A DNA stretch of 58,989 nucleotides from Deltaproteobacteria bacterium (GCA_016875015.1 VGSJ01000009.1:1-58989); one strand, 5' to 3'. Numbered from the stretch's first letter, positions 37,008 to 46,988 are shown. Notes: generated by a model not told the origin, from the sequence alone. Numbers and translations: made by a program.

Positions 37008-38978
37008 TCAGTCGCCGTGATTGCCGCCCGCCGGCGTTTTGAGCGCCTGCACATAAGCCCCCAGGGCCATCAAGGGAAAACAGTCCCGATAGAGGTGATA
37101 GCGAATCATGAAGTGGTTGGGGAAGCCGGTGCCGGTGAAGTGCGCCTCGTCCCAGCGGCCCTGGGCGTTCTGGGTCTTGACCAGGTAGTCAACCCCCGCC
37201 TTCACTTCCGGGGCCTGGACTTCGCCCGCGGCGAGGAGCCCCAAGAGGGCCCAGGCGGTCTGGGAGGCGGTGGACGGCCCCTGGCCCATTAGTTCCGGGT
37301 GGCGGTAAGATTCGCAGACCTCGCCCCAACCGCCGTCGGGGTTCTGGCGGGCCTTGACCCAATCCACCGCCCGCCGGACGTAGGGCCGGCTCATGTCCTC
37401 GCCGATGCGTTCCAGGGCCGCCAGGACCGACCAGGTGCCATAAAGGTAATTAACCCCCCAACGCCCCCACCAGGGGCCCTCGGGGTGCTGGGTGCGGCGC
37501 AGGAAGGCCAGGGCCCGCTCGGCCGCGGGGTGGTCCAGACCGTGGCCGAAGGCCCCCAGCATCTCCAGGATGCGGGCGGTGATGTCCTCGGTGGGCGGGT
37601 CCACCAGGGCCTTCAGGTCCCCGAAGGGAATGGCGTTGAGCCACTCCTTGGTATTATCCTTGTCAAACGAGGCGAAACCGCCGTTTTTCGACTGCATGCC
37701 CAGGCACCAGTTGATGCCCCGCTGCAGGGCCGCCTGGTGCCTGGCCGTATCCGCCAGGCCGTCCTTTAAGGCCACCAGGACCACGGAGCTGTCATCGACG
37801 TCGGGATACCAGTTGTTGTGAAACTCAAAGGCCCAGCCCCCAGGCGGCAAGTCCGGGCATTTGACGCACCAGTCCCCGGGTTTGAAAATCTGTTGGGCCA
37901 GCAGCCAGGAGGTGGCCTGGGTCATGACGGTATGCTCCGGCGGCAGCCCCGCCGCCGCCAGGGCCCGGATGGCCAGGGCGGTGTCCCACACCGGGGAGAT
38001 GCAGGATTGGAGCCAGGTCCGGTCATCTTCTTCCAGGGTAAAGAACTCCAGGGCCTTCAGGCCCCGCTGGATGACGTCGTGCTCCCGGTCATAGCCTAAA
38101 CAGTGCAGGGCCAGGAGAGAGTTGACCATGGGCGGCTGGATGCCGGCCCAGTCGCCGCTGTCCTCCTGGTGTTCCAGGATCCACTTCTCGGCTTGCTTGA
38201 TGGCGAAGTTCCGGGGCCAGGGAAGCCGTATCCAGGCGTAGAGCTTGAGAATGCGGTCCAGGATGACAAAGAAGTTTTCCAGGGGGGAAGCTTCGCGTTT
38301 CCAGGCCACCCGGTGCTGGGAAAAGGGCTCGTCGGAGGACAGGAAAAGTTCCCGGATTCCCTGCTCCGGCGGCAGGGGCCGAACCGGGCGCTTGGCCATG
38401 ATGATCATCAGGGGGACCACGGTGGCCCGGGTCCAACTGGAAAATTCATAGATGCTCAGCCCGGACCAGGGCGGCAGCAGCATGAACTCCACGGGCAAGA
38501 GCGGGATGCCGTCCCAGCTTACCTGGCCGAACAGGGCCAGGAAGATGCGGGTAAAGACCCGGGTCTTCAGGACGCCCCCCCGGGCCAGGACAAACTCCCG
38601 GGCTTTGAGCATACGGGAGTCTGCCGCCGACAGGCCCGCCATTTTCAGGGCCAGGTAGGCTTCCACCGTGGTGCTGATCTCGCCCCGGTCACCATGCCAG
38701 ATGGGCCAACCGCCGTTCGGGAGCTGCTTATCCAGGATATCCGCGGCCATCCGGGGCACCTTGGCCTCATCCAGTCCCAAAAACCGGTGGAGCATGATAT
38801 ACTCCGCGGTAATGGTGACGTTGGACTCCAGCTCGGCCCACCAGTAACCCGCCGGGTCCTGCATCTTCATCATGGCGGCGGTGGCCCGCTTAACGGCGCG
38901 GTCGATGCGGTTGAGGTGTATCCTGGGAAGCGCGTCAATCACGGACTGGCTGCGCACGGAAATGGTTTCCCCCCCCAT
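37008..38978 (-). CDS. shc: Squalene--hopene cyclase
   Basis: 656 residues, the usual size. The catalytic DxDD is D393-V-D395-D396 in WYPDVDDSSVVL. Several QW repeats are visible, for example GYWWAELESN, DSGDWAGIQPP, NGGFASFDKD, PEGPWWGRWGVNYLYGTW and NPDGGWGE. The enzyme cyclises squalene to hopene (diploptene) in the inner membrane, the scaffold that HpnH and HpnA then extend. It is the first gene of the hopanoid run; the squalene-forming genes hpnCDE are not in the window. Confidence 0.97.
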   Translation of the reverse strand: MGGETISVRSQSVIDALPRIHLNRIDRAVKRATAAMMKMQDPAGYWWAELESNVTITAEYIMLHRFLGLDEAKVPRMAADILDKQLPNGGWPIWHGDRGEISTTVEAYLALKMAGLSAADSRMLKAREFVLARGGVLKTRVFTRIFLALFGQVSWDGIPLLPVEFMLLPPWSGLSIYEFSSWTRATVVPLMIIMAKRPVRPLPPEQGIRELFLSSDEPFSQHRVAWKREASPLENFFVILDRILKLYAWIRLPWPRNFAIKQAEKWILEHQEDSGDWAGIQPPMVNSLLALHCLGYDREHDVIQRGLKALEFFTLEEDDRTWLQSCISPVWDTALAIRALAAAGLPPEHTVMTQATSWLLAQQIFKPGDWCVKCPDLPPGGWAFEFHNNWYPDVDDSSVVLVALKDGLADTARHQAALQRGINWCLGMQSKNGGFASFDKDNTKEWLNAIPFGDLKALVDPPTEDITARILEMLGAFGHGLDHPAAERALAFLRRTQHPEGPWWGRWGVNYLYGTWSVLAALERIGEDMSRPYVRRAVDWVKARQNPDGGWGEVCESYRHPELMGQGPSTASQTAWALLGLLAAGEVQAPEVKAGVDYLVKTQNAQGRWDEAHFTGTGFPNHFMIRYHLYRDCFPLMALGAYVQALKTPAGGNHGD

Positions 38979-39067
38979 TTCTTTCCCCCCGAATTGTTTT
39001 CTGAATCAGCATACTATACCATGCTGGCCCAAAAATCCCGAATTAATTCACTGAGTATGTTAAGTTT

Positions 39068-39487
39068 ATGATGGTGGACCATCAGGGTTGCGGCCGCGGC
39101 TGTGAATATTTTTTCCATATTTTACAGGCCAATGGGGTTGGCCTGGCCTATTTCCTCGGCTCCCAAAAAGAATTGGGGCCGGCCCTGCTCCGGGGCGAGG
39201 ACGTGGCAGGCAAACCGGACAGCGACCTGGACCTGGGCGTGGTGTTGCTGGAACATCCCCTGGATTATTGGGAGGGACAAAAGCTGCGGCAACGCCTGGA
39301 ACACGGCCTCGCATCCCTCTTTGCCCCCCTGCGCCTGCATCTTCTGCTGCTGGAAGAAGAAAACGCCCACGTGCAATATGCCGCCATTCGGTCTATTCAG
39401 GTCTATGCCGTTAATCCCGAATTTGTCCGCCGGTACCGCCGCCAGGTCCTGACCCTCTATGGCGATTGGCACTCCTGGTGGTCTTGA
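39068..39487 (+). CDS. Orphan nucleotidyltransferase-domain protein (MNT type)
   Basis: 139 residues. GLAYFLGSQ (about 24-32) and PDSDLDLGVVLL (about 50-61) match the GS...DxD pattern of minimal nucleotidyltransferases, with an insert of about 17 residues between. MNT proteins often pair with a HEPN protein as toxin-antitoxin modules, but no HEPN gene adjoins it. No clear ribosome-binding site precedes either of the two adjacent ATGs. It is divergent from shc, 89 bases away. Confidence 0.7.
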   Translation: MMVDHQGCGRGCEYFFHILQANGVGLAYFLGSQKELGPALLRGEDVAGKPDSDLDLGVVLLEHPLDYWEGQKLRQRLEHGLASLFAPLRLHLLLLEEENAHVQYAAIRSIQVYAVNPEFVRRYRRQVLTLYGDWHSWWS

Positions 39488-39766
39488 CCTTAGGCGCCCC
39501 GACAATTCACCCTCATCAATCGGAAAAAATTCTTGGCAATCGATAGAAGCTCGGGGAAGCCCGGCGGAATTTTTTGGATGAGTTAATCAACTGAACCAAA
39601 ATGCCGCGTATATCTTGAGGAACGCCGCCTGGGCCGGTTTATTTCTTCTCCCCGATGGCAGGTGAAGGTCGTCGGTCCCATTTTCACCCCCGGTGGGTTA
39701 CAGGTTGCTCTTGCCGATGATCGGTATTATCTTAATTGAAGATTAAATATGAGCTTGACGTTCCGG
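39488..39766. other. Spacer upstream of lon
   Basis: No gene is supportable. There is a short GC-rich stem near 39545-39570 followed by TTTTTT that may end the nucleotidyltransferase transcript. Confidence 0.4.
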
Positions 39767-39795
39767 TTGACCCTCAGGGGAAATTCTGCTATGGG
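39767..39795 (+). promoter_or_regulatory. Possible lon promoter
   Basis: TTGACC (39767-39772), a 17-base spacer and TATGGG (39790-39795), about 105 bases before the lon start. The -10 box is weak (4 of 6), and a heat-shock promoter cannot be excluded. Confidence 0.35.
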
Positions 39796-39901
39796 AGAGG
39801 CATATTGAAAATGATGGTCTTCAGCCACCCCGGAGTTCCACCCCGCCAGTCGACCGGCGCGCCCTCACCTATCGACCTATCCTCATCTCTCAGGAGATAA
39901 C

Positions 39902-42319
39902 ATGGCAACCACCGAAGATGAAAAACATGAGATCACCATCCCCTCCGACCTGCCCATGTTGGCGGTGCGGGACGTGGTGGTTTTCCCCAATATGGTGCTC
40001 CCGTTGTTTGTGGGTCGGGAAACCTCGGTGCTGGCTATTGAAGCGGCCCTGGCCCAAGACCGTTTGATCTTGCTGGCCACCCAAAAAGATCAATCCGTGG
40101 AAAACCCCGACCCCGCCGACATTTACCACGTGGGCACAGTCAGCCTCATTTTGCGGATGCTGAAACTGCCGGACGGACGCTTGAAAATCCTGGTCCAGGG
40201 GAAAGCCAAGGCTATGGTCCAGGAATATCTCAAAGAGCGCCCCTACTTCCAGGTGGCCTTGGAGGTCTTGCCGGAAACCACCGTCGCCGATATCTCCCCC
40301 GAGGCCGAGGCCCTGATGCGCAACGCCCGGGAGATGTCAGAAAAAATCCTCACCCTCAAGGGCATCATGTCACCGGATCTGCTGGCCATCCTGGAGTCCA
40401 TCGAGGACCCCGGCCACCTGGCCGACCTGGTGGCGGCCAATTTGCGCCTCAAGATCGAAGAGGCCCAGATGGTGCTGGAGGAAATGGATCCCATCCGCAG
40501 TCTCATCAAGGTCAATGATTTCCTGCGCAAGGAGATGGAAGTCTCCGCCATCCAGGCCAAGATCCAGAACCAGGCCCGGGAGGAGATGGACCGCACCCAG
40601 CGGGAATACTTCCTCCGGGAGCAGTTGCGGGCCATCAAGAAGGAACTGGGCGACCTGGACGAGACCACCAAGGAGATGGAAGAGTACCGTCTCAAGATCG
40701 CCCAGGCCAGGATGCCCAAGCAGGCGGAAGAGGATGCCCTCAAACAGCTGTCCCGCTTGGAGCAGATGCATCCCGACGCGGCCGAGGCCTCCATCGTCCG
40801 CACCTATCTGGACTGGCTGGTGTCCCTGCCCTGGAGCAAGAGCACCCGGGACAAATTGGAAGTCAAAGAGGCCAAGATCATCCTGGATGAGGACCATTTC
40901 AACCTGGAAAAGGTCAAAGACCGCATCCTGGAGTACCTGAGCGTCCGCAAACTCAACAAGAAGATGAAAGGCCCCATCCTCTGTTTCGTGGGCCCCCCGG
41001 GAGTGGGCAAGACCTCCCTGGGGCAGTCCATTGCCCGGGCCATGGGGCGCAAGTTCGTGCGCATCTCCCTGGGGGGGATGCGGGACGAGGCCGAGATCCG
41101 GGGCCACCGCCGCACCTATATCGGCGCTCTGCCGGGGCGGATCATTCAGGGGATCAAAAACGCCGGTTCCAACAACCCGGTGTTCATCCTGGACGAAGTT
41201 GACAAGATCGGCATGGACTTTAGGGGCGACCCCGCCGCCGCCCTCCTGGAGGTGCTGGACCCGGAGCAGAACCACTCCTTCAGCGACCACTACCTCAATG
41301 TGGCCTTTGACCTGTCCCGGGTGATGTTCATCACCACCGCCAACCTGGTGGACCCCATTCCCTCGGCCCTGCGGGACCGCATGGAGGTTATCCGCCTGGC
41401 GGGCTACACCGAGGATGAGAAATTGGCCATCGTGCTCCGCCACCTCCTGCCCCGGCAGTTGACGGAACACGGCCTGCGCTCCAAGGATTTTAAGATTTCC
41501 ACCGAGGTGATCAGGCGGGTCATCATGAACTACACCCTGGAGGCGGGGCTCCGGAACCTGGAGCGGGAAATCGGCTCCCTGTGCCGGAAAGTGGCCCGGC
41601 GCATCGCCGAAGGCGAAAAAGGGCCTTTCGCCGTCACCGGGGGAAACCTGCACCGCTACCTGGGACCGCCCCGCTTTCTCCCGGATGGCGAGGTGGAAAA
41701 CGAAGTGGGGGTGGCTACGGGCCTGGCCTGGACCCAGGTGGGGGGCGAGACCCTGGCGGTGGAAGCCAGCCTGATGAAAGGCAAAGGCCAACTCACCCTG
41801 ACGGGCCAGTTGGGCGACGTGATGAAGGAGTCGGGCCAGGCGGCCTTGAGCTACGCCCGGGCCCGGGCCGACCGCCTGAATCTGGCGCCGGATTTCTACG
41901 AGAAGCTGGATATCCATATCCACGTCCCCGCGGGCTCCACCCCCAAGGACGGCCCCTCGGCCGGGGTCACCATGGCCACCGCCCTGGTTTCCGCCCTCAC
42001 CCAGATCCCGGTGCGCCGGGACGTGGCCATGACCGGCGAAATCACCCTCCGGGGCAAGGTGCTGCCCATCGGCGGCCTCAAGGAGAAGGCCATCGCCGCG
42101 CTCCGGGCCCGGGTCAAGAAGGTCATTATCCCCGCGGCCAACAAGAAAGACCTGGTGGAAATTCCCAAGAACGTCAAGCGCCGTCTCAAGTTCGTGGCGG
42201 TGGCCGACATGGATGAGGTGCTGAACGAAGCCCTGATGCGGTCGCCCTTCAAGGAGAGCAAAAAAACCGGGATCCCCGTCGGGCGGCTGATCACCCCGCC
42301 TTCCCGGCCGGTGGTCTGA
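39902..42319 (+). CDS. lon: ATP-dependent protease Lon
   Basis: 805 residues with AGGAGA before the ATG. The N-terminal LON domain (LPMLAVRDVVVFPNMVLPLFVGR) is followed by a coiled region, an AAA+ module with Walker A GPPGVGKTSLG and FILDEVDKIG, and the C-terminal protease domain. The catalytic dyad is Ser686 in DGPSAG and Lys729 in GGLKEK, spaced 43 residues as in E. coli. It degrades misfolded and regulatory proteins in the cytosol. Complete and of normal length. A GC-rich stem (42339-42360) follows the stop. Confidence 0.98.
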   Translation: MATTEDEKHEITIPSDLPMLAVRDVVVFPNMVLPLFVGRETSVLAIEAALAQDRLILLATQKDQSVENPDPADIYHVGTVSLILRMLKLPDGRLKILVQGKAKAMVQEYLKERPYFQVALEVLPETTVADISPEAEALMRNAREMSEKILTLKGIMSPDLLAILESIEDPGHLADLVAANLRLKIEEAQMVLEEMDPIRSLIKVNDFLRKEMEVSAIQAKIQNQAREEMDRTQREYFLREQLRAIKKELGDLDETTKEMEEYRLKIAQARMPKQAEEDALKQLSRLEQMHPDAAEASIVRTYLDWLVSLPWSKSTRDKLEVKEAKIILDEDHFNLEKVKDRILEYLSVRKLNKKMKGPILCFVGPPGVGKTSLGQSIARAMGRKFVRISLGGMRDEAEIRGHRRTYIGALPGRIIQGIKNAGSNNPVFILDEVDKIGMDFRGDPAAALLEVLDPEQNHSFSDHYLNVAFDLSRVMFITTANLVDPIPSALRDRMEVIRLAGYTEDEKLAIVLRHLLPRQLTEHGLRSKDFKISTEVIRRVIMNYTLEAGLRNLEREIGSLCRKVARRIAEGEKGPFAVTGGNLHRYLGPPRFLPDGEVENEVGVATGLAWTQVGGETLAVEASLMKGKGQLTLTGQLGDVMKESGQAALSYARARADRLNLAPDFYEKLDIHIHVPAGSTPKDGPSAGVTMATALVSALTQIPVRRDVAMTGEITLRGKVLPIGGLKEKAIAALRARVKKVIIPAANKKDLVEIPKNVKRRLKFVAVADMDEVLNEALMRSPFKESKKTGIPVGRLITPPSRPVV

Positions 42320-42338
42320 GGGGAGACTGCCAAGCGTA

Positions 42339-42360
42339 GGGGCGGTGAGCGCACCGCCCC
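42339..42360. repeat. GC-rich palindrome after lon
   Basis: GGGGCGGTG-AGCG-CACCGCCCC, a perfect 9-bp stem with a 4-base loop, preceded by GTAG and followed by CAC as in the GTAGGGGCG...CCCCTAC hairpins elsewhere in the window. No T-run follows, so its role as terminator is doubtful. Confidence 0.55.
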
Positions 42361-42383
42361 CACAACGGCCTTAGGGATGAAGT

Positions 42384-43274
42384 GTGCCGACCAGAGGTGA
42401 TACCCAAGTGCTGGCCAAATTTCTCGATGAGGGTATAACGCATGGTGATGCCTTGGACTTACTGCCACGCCTTCCCCAAGGCAGCATCGACCTTTTCTTC
42501 ACGAGTCCACCGTATGCCGATGCCCGGGCATATAGTCGGATACACCCAGACCATTATGTAGACTGGTTCCTCCCTTTTGCCCTGGCAATGTATCATGCTG
42601 CGAAGGAAAGTGGCAGCCTCATCCTTAATATCAAGAATCGCGTAGCCAAACAGGGTCCGCTAAAAGGTCAGAGGCACCCATACGTTTATGAGTTAGTTAT
42701 TGCCCTTCAACGGATGGGTTGGCGTTGGGTCGAGACTTACATTTGGGCCAAACCAAATGCAGTTCCGGGTAAGTTTGGTCCACGGACCAAGGATAGCTTT
42801 GAGTACGTTTACCACTTTGCACGGGGCGTCAGGCCATATTTTGACTTGAATGCCGTGAGAATCCCCTATAAAGCAGACTCCGCCGAGATCGCGAGGCGCA
42901 AACTGGACACACTTGGCAGGCGCAACACCGAGGCCGGTTTCGGCCGTGACCGAACAAAGACGTATCTACTGGGCGGGGCGGACCCAGGGAACGTGGTGAC
43001 TGTGGCTCAGACGTACAACCAGCATCGAGGCGTTGCACATACGGCAGCAATGCCGGAGGGACTCGCCGAGTTTTTCATTAGGATCGCCAGCCCCGAGGGC
43101 GGGATCGTGATCGACCCATTCGCCGGTGGGGGGACTACCGTGATTGTGGCTCGTCGCCTTGGACGTAAGGCGGCGGGATTCGAAATTCATGAGCCCTTCG
43201 TTGATGAATCCCGTCGCCGCATCGCTGAAAATTCTGCCTTTGATATTCCCGGATATCTATTCAAGATCGGGTAA
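42384..43274 (+). CDS. Type II DNA methyltransferase, beta class (N4-cytosine or N6-adenine)
   Basis: 296 residues from a GTG start. The catalytic motif TSPPY (40-44) comes first and the SAM-binding motif DPFAGGGTTVIVARRLGRKAAGFEI is near the C-terminus, which is the beta-class order. TSPPY is commonest in N4-cytosine enzymes but also occurs in N6-adenine ones. It protects host sites from the endonuclease gene that starts four bases after its stop. Codon use is visibly more AT-rich than in lon and corC on either side, suggesting acquisition. Confidence 0.92.
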   Translation: MPTRGDTQVLAKFLDEGITHGDALDLLPRLPQGSIDLFFTSPPYADARAYSRIHPDHYVDWFLPFALAMYHAAKESGSLILNIKNRVAKQGPLKGQRHPYVYELVIALQRMGWRWVETYIWAKPNAVPGKFGPRTKDSFEYVYHFARGVRPYFDLNAVRIPYKADSAEIARRKLDTLGRRNTEAGFGRDRTKTYLLGGADPGNVVTVAQTYNQHRGVAHTAAMPEGLAEFFIRIASPEGGIVIDPFAGGGTTVIVARRLGRKAAGFEIHEPFVDESRRRIAENSAFDIPGYLFKIG

Positions 43275-43278
43275 ATCT

Positions 43279-44388
43279 GTGCAAAATATCCAGGACACAA
43301 TCACCAAGATTGCCGAAGTGAACAGTTGGGACCAGCGAATCGCGCAGATTCGTTTGATTCCTCAGAACCATGGGACTAATGAGCATCCAAGCATTTACGC
43401 TGAAATTGCAAGATTGCTGTACGTGCCGCACCTTGCCGCTGATTTCGCTTACATACACGAGGATCCTTTTTACGGACGAGAGTATTTCGAGCAGGTTTAC
43501 GCCGCTACTGACGAGGCAACGGCGGGATTCACAAAGGTGATGGAAGCCGAGTTGACATCGGTTTTGGTGAGTAATCCTAGAACTCTTCTGGTGTTCCGTA
43601 CGATCATGGGCCTCACTAAGGGGGAGTTTGCTCACGCAACAATCGTGGCAGGGGAGCCGATCGGCCTAAGCCCATTGTCAGCGAACAAGGTGGACGCAAT
43701 GGAGCGAAACGGGACGACAACCACCGATGAGCAAGCCAAGGTCGCGGCCAAGACCCTTTGCCAGATCATTGATGGCTCTCTGTTCGGTGTTCCGCCGGGT
43801 GGCCTTGCCAGTAAGCAAGCCAAACCGGACACCAAAAATGGGTGGCCGAGTGTACGCCTCTTCGCTTCCAATGGAGTGCCATTTTCACTGTTTCTGCATC
43901 AACGTCACTATGGTGGCGCGTTCCGACAGGTGTTGGACGCCACATCCACCAAGCGGGGCGATCTGATCGAGGACGCGGTAGAGATGCTATTCAGAGAAAA
44001 TGGTGTTCCATACATTCGCACGGGCAGCCGCAACCAGGGCGAAATTGCTGCTCGGTTTGAGGTCCGAGTTGCACCGGCGCCAGACTTTGTGGTATTCGAT
44101 AAGTCAGGAACACTCCGAGCGATCCTTGAATGCAAAGGAACAAATGACGGAGGCACGGCTCGCGACAAGGCGCTTCGCTTTGTGAAACTGCGGGGAGAGT
44201 CGAATCGACTGGGTGGTATCCCACTTATCGCGGTTTTAGGTGGCATCGGTTGGGCGCGAGTCAACGATGCATTGGGGCCAGTGGTTCGAGACACGGATGG
44301 ACGCGTCTTCACTCTATCGACCCTTTCGGCAATGCTCGAAGTGGCGCCCTTCCCGTCCCTGATCGGACTTGAGCCCGCTCCATCCTGA
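43279..44388 (+). CDS. Type II restriction endonuclease, PD-(D/E)xK
   Basis: 369 residues from the GTG at 43279, four bases after the methylase stop; the frame is open further upstream but only as overlap with the methylase gene. The nuclease signature is P268-D269-F...E284-C-K286 (APDFVVFDKS, then AILECKGTNDGG). The N-terminal ~250 residues are helical, perhaps for recognition and dimerisation. I do not recognise the specificity. Tight spacing implies co-transcription, with translation of the nuclease after the methylase. Confidence 0.82.
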   Translation: MQNIQDTITKIAEVNSWDQRIAQIRLIPQNHGTNEHPSIYAEIARLLYVPHLAADFAYIHEDPFYGREYFEQVYAATDEATAGFTKVMEAELTSVLVSNPRTLLVFRTIMGLTKGEFAHATIVAGEPIGLSPLSANKVDAMERNGTTTTDEQAKVAAKTLCQIIDGSLFGVPPGGLASKQAKPDTKNGWPSVRLFASNGVPFSLFLHQRHYGGAFRQVLDATSTKRGDLIEDAVEMLFRENGVPYIRTGSRNQGEIAARFEVRVAPAPDFVVFDKSGTLRAILECKGTNDGGTARDKALRFVKLRGESNRLGGIPLIAVLGGIGWARVNDALGPVVRDTDGRVFTLSTLSAMLEVAPFPSLIGLEPAPS

Positions 44389-44475
44389 TTTTATGTCAAG
44401 TTAATTACGAAACACTACAAGAGACCATCATTAAAAACCTTTGGGGCAATATCTCTAAGACGCAACCCTGACGAA

Positions 44476-45747
44476 GTGGACGACATCTTTTCCAACCCTT
44501 ATCTCTTGCGCTGGCTGGCCCTGGGCGGGCTGCTTATCCTCTATATTCTCTTCGCCGCCGCCGAAACCTCCCTCTTCGCCCTGGGTCCCCTGGACCGCCT
44601 GCGGCTCAAAGAACGCAGCGCGGCCCGGGGGGCGCTGGTGGAATCGCTCCTCAAAAAGCCGCAACGTTTATTGGTCACGCTGGTTATGGGGGTGGAGATC
44701 TTCACCATCCTGGCTTCGGTGTTGGCCACTTCCCTGGCGTTAAGCATTTGGGGGGACCGGGGCAAGTGGATGGCCCTGCTGGTGATGTCGCCTACCCTGC
44801 TGCTCCTGGGAGAAATCATTCCCAAGTCGATGGCCCTCACTTACCCGACGCAGCTGGCGCTGCGCCTGGCGCCGCTGGTGCGGGCGGCCCTGACGGTCTT
44901 TGCACCGATGCGGGTGGTGCTGCTGCAGATCAGCCGGGGAATCCTGGCCACCCTGGGTTTTCGCCCCGATTTGCAGGTGCCCGCCGTGCATCAGGAAGAT
45001 TTTGTCCGCATGGTGGAAGAAAGCCATCGGGGCGGGATGATCGCCGCCCTGGAACGGGATTTCATTCAGAACTTGTTGGACTTTGGGGAGATCAGGGTCA
45101 GTCAAATCATGGTGCCCCGGCCCGACATGTTCACTCTGCCCATCGATATGCCTTTCCCGGAAATGATCCAGGCCATCAAGCGGTCCCGGTTCTCTCGGGT
45201 GCCCATTTATGAGGAGACCCACGAACAAGTGCTGGGGGTCCTTCATGCCAAGGACATCCTGGATCTGTGCCATCGCCACCCCTGTGAGGGAGACCTGCCC
45301 CGGCAGCTTCTCCGGCCGGCCTATTACGTCCCGGAAAACAAGCGGGCCTTCGACTTGTTGACCGAACTCCAGGCCCAACACCAACGCCTGGCCCTGGTGG
45401 TGGACGAATACGGCGCCCTGGTGGGCCTGGTGTCGGTGGAAGACCTGCTGGAGGAACTCTGCGGCGACATTACTCAGGAGTTTCGGCCGGAGGAAGACCC
45501 CCTGAAAGAGGTGGCTCCCGGGGTCTGGCGGGTCAAAGGGACCATGTCGCTGGTGGATATCAACGACGCCCTGGACCTGGATTTGCCGGCGGAGGAATTC
45601 GACACCATAGGCGGCCTGGTCCTTGACCTCTTCGGCTCCCTGCCTCGGGAGGGCCGGATCATTGCGTATGACCATCTGACTTTTCGCGTTTTGAAGATAA
45701 AGGGTGCCCGTATCCTGGACCTGGAAGTGCGGCGGCAAAGCCTATGA
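44476..45747 (+). CDS. CNNM/CorC-family membrane protein (DUF21, CBS pair, CorC_HlyC), first copy
   Basis: 423 residues from a GTG start. DUF21 membrane domain with four hydrophobic helices (LLRWLALGGLLILYILFAAAETSLFAL onward), a CBS pair beginning VSQIMVPRPDMFTLPIDMPFPEMI, containing RFSRVPIYEETHEQVLGVLHAKDIL and LVVDEYGALVGLVSVEDLLEELCGDI, then the C-terminal transporter-associated domain. The family includes magnesium transporters and haemolysin-like proteins. It overlaps the second copy by four bases (ATGA), so the two probably form a heteromeric or paired unit. Confidence 0.92.
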   Translation: MDDIFSNPYLLRWLALGGLLILYILFAAAETSLFALGPLDRLRLKERSAARGALVESLLKKPQRLLVTLVMGVEIFTILASVLATSLALSIWGDRGKWMALLVMSPTLLLLGEIIPKSMALTYPTQLALRLAPLVRAALTVFAPMRVVLLQISRGILATLGFRPDLQVPAVHQEDFVRMVEESHRGGMIAALERDFIQNLLDFGEIRVSQIMVPRPDMFTLPIDMPFPEMIQAIKRSRFSRVPIYEETHEQVLGVLHAKDILDLCHRHPCEGDLPRQLLRPAYYVPENKRAFDLLTELQAQHQRLALVVDEYGALVGLVSVEDLLEELCGDITQEFRPEEDPLKEVAPGVWRVKGTMSLVDINDALDLDLPAEEFDTIGGLVLDLFGSLPREGRIIAYDHLTFRVLKIKGARILDLEVRRQSL

Positions 45748-46988
45748 TTCTCGGCTTTTTTTTCATCTTTATCCCATTCTTGCTCCTGGAGGCATTTTTC
45801 TCCGCGGCGGAAATCTCCCTTATTTCCGCCAACCGGCGCCGGCTTAGACAATGGGCCGAACAGGGGGTTCGGGGCGCGGCCCAAGCCTTGAAATTGCTGA
45901 ACCGGCCCGAGCGCATGGTGGCCACCACCCTGTTGGGCTCCAACCTGTCGGAGATCACCAATACCATCCTGGTCACCGCTTTTTTGCTGGAAGCCATGGG
46001 ACCCGGCGGGGAGATCGTCGCCATGCTCCTCCTGCCGCCGTTAATCCTGATCCTGGCGGAAATTATCCCCAAATCCATCGGCCGCCAGCACCCCAATCGC
46101 CTGGCCCGGCGCCTGGGACCCATCCTCCTGGTGGTCTCCTGGGTCCTCTATCCCCTCACCTTCATCTTTGCGGGCCTGAGCCGGGCGGTGCTCTGGCTGA
46201 CCGGGGCCCGCCATACCAGCCGGTTGCCCTTCATCAGCCGGGAGGATTTGCACCTGGTGGTGAAGAAAAGCGGGCCGGAAGTGGATTTGGAGACCCCCGA
46301 ACGGCGGATCATCCACCGCATCCTCCAGTTTTCCCTGCGCACCGTCAAGGAAGTGATGGTGCCGCTCATCCGGGTGGCGGCCATCCCGGACACGTTGACC
46401 GTGGGCCAGGCCCTGGAAGAATTCCGCACCTCCCGCTTTTCCCGGCTGCCGGTTTACCACCACCGCATCGACAACCTCATCGGGGTGCTGCATGATTTCG
46501 ATCTGCTGGGCGAGGACGGCACAGACAGCCCCATCGGCGCCTTCATGCGCCCGGTCACCTATGTGCCGGAACTCAAGAAGATCGACCGGCTGCTCTCCGA
46601 GATGCAGCGTCTGGGAATCCACCTGGCCGCGGTGGTGGACGAATACGGCGGCGCCGTGGGCATCGTCACCATTGAGGACCTCCTGGAGGAGATCGTGGGG
46701 GAGATCAGCGATGAATTCGACCAGGAGGTGGCGCCCTTTAAAAAACTGGGGGAGGGCCACTACCTGATCAGCGCCCGCACCGAAATCAAGTCCCTGAACG
46801 AGACCCTGCACCTGGAGCTGCCCCCGGGGGATTACGAGACCCTGGCCGGATTTCTCATCTCCGAGCTGGGGGACCTGCCCCGGGCCGGCGAGCACCTGCA
46901 ATACCGCAATCTCAAATTCACCGTGCGCCAGGCCGAGGCCCGGGCCGTAAAGGAGGTCGAACTATTTGTCGACATTGCCCCAGAGTGA
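45744..46988 (+). CDS. CNNM/CorC-family membrane protein, second copy
   Basis: 414 residues with the same three-part architecture: DUF21 helices ([29 protein letters not shown]), CBS pair ([65 protein letters not shown]) and CorC_HlyC end. It is coupled to the first copy. Its last 31 codons form the left copy of the 94-bp duplication that flanks the AT-rich gene downstream. GTAAAGGAGG within those codons is also the natural Shine-Dalgarno for larC in the right copy. Confidence 0.92.
   Translation: MILGFFFIFIPFLLLEAFFSAAEISLISANRRRLRQWAEQGVRGAAQALKLLNRPERMVATTLLGSNLSEITNTILVTAFLLEAMGPGGEIVAMLLLPPLILILAEIIPKSIGRQHPNRLARRLGPILLVVSWVLYPLTFIFAGLSRAVLWLTGARHTSRLPFISREDLHLVVKKSGPEVDLETPERRIIHRILQFSLRTVKEVMVPLIRVAAIPDTLTVGQALEEFRTSRFSRLPVYHHRIDNLIGVLHDFDLLGEDGTDSPIGAFMRPVTYVPELKKIDRLLSEMQRLGIHLAAVVDEYGGAVGIVTIEDLLEEIVGEISDEFDQEVAPFKKLGEGHYLISARTEIKSLNETLHLELPPGDYETLAGFLISELGDLPRAGEHLQYRNLKFTVRQAEARAVKEVELFVDIAPE

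Noticed and set aside
43144-43278. Upstream extension of the restriction endonuclease into the methylase gene
   Set aside because: The frame is open but has no ribosome-binding site and adds no conserved sequence; GTG at 43279 right after the methylase stop fits better.
44476-46988. The two CorC-type genes as one gene broken by a frameshift
   Set aside because: Each has a complete DUF21, CBS pair and C-terminal domain with a four-base ATGA overlap, so they are tandem paralogues.
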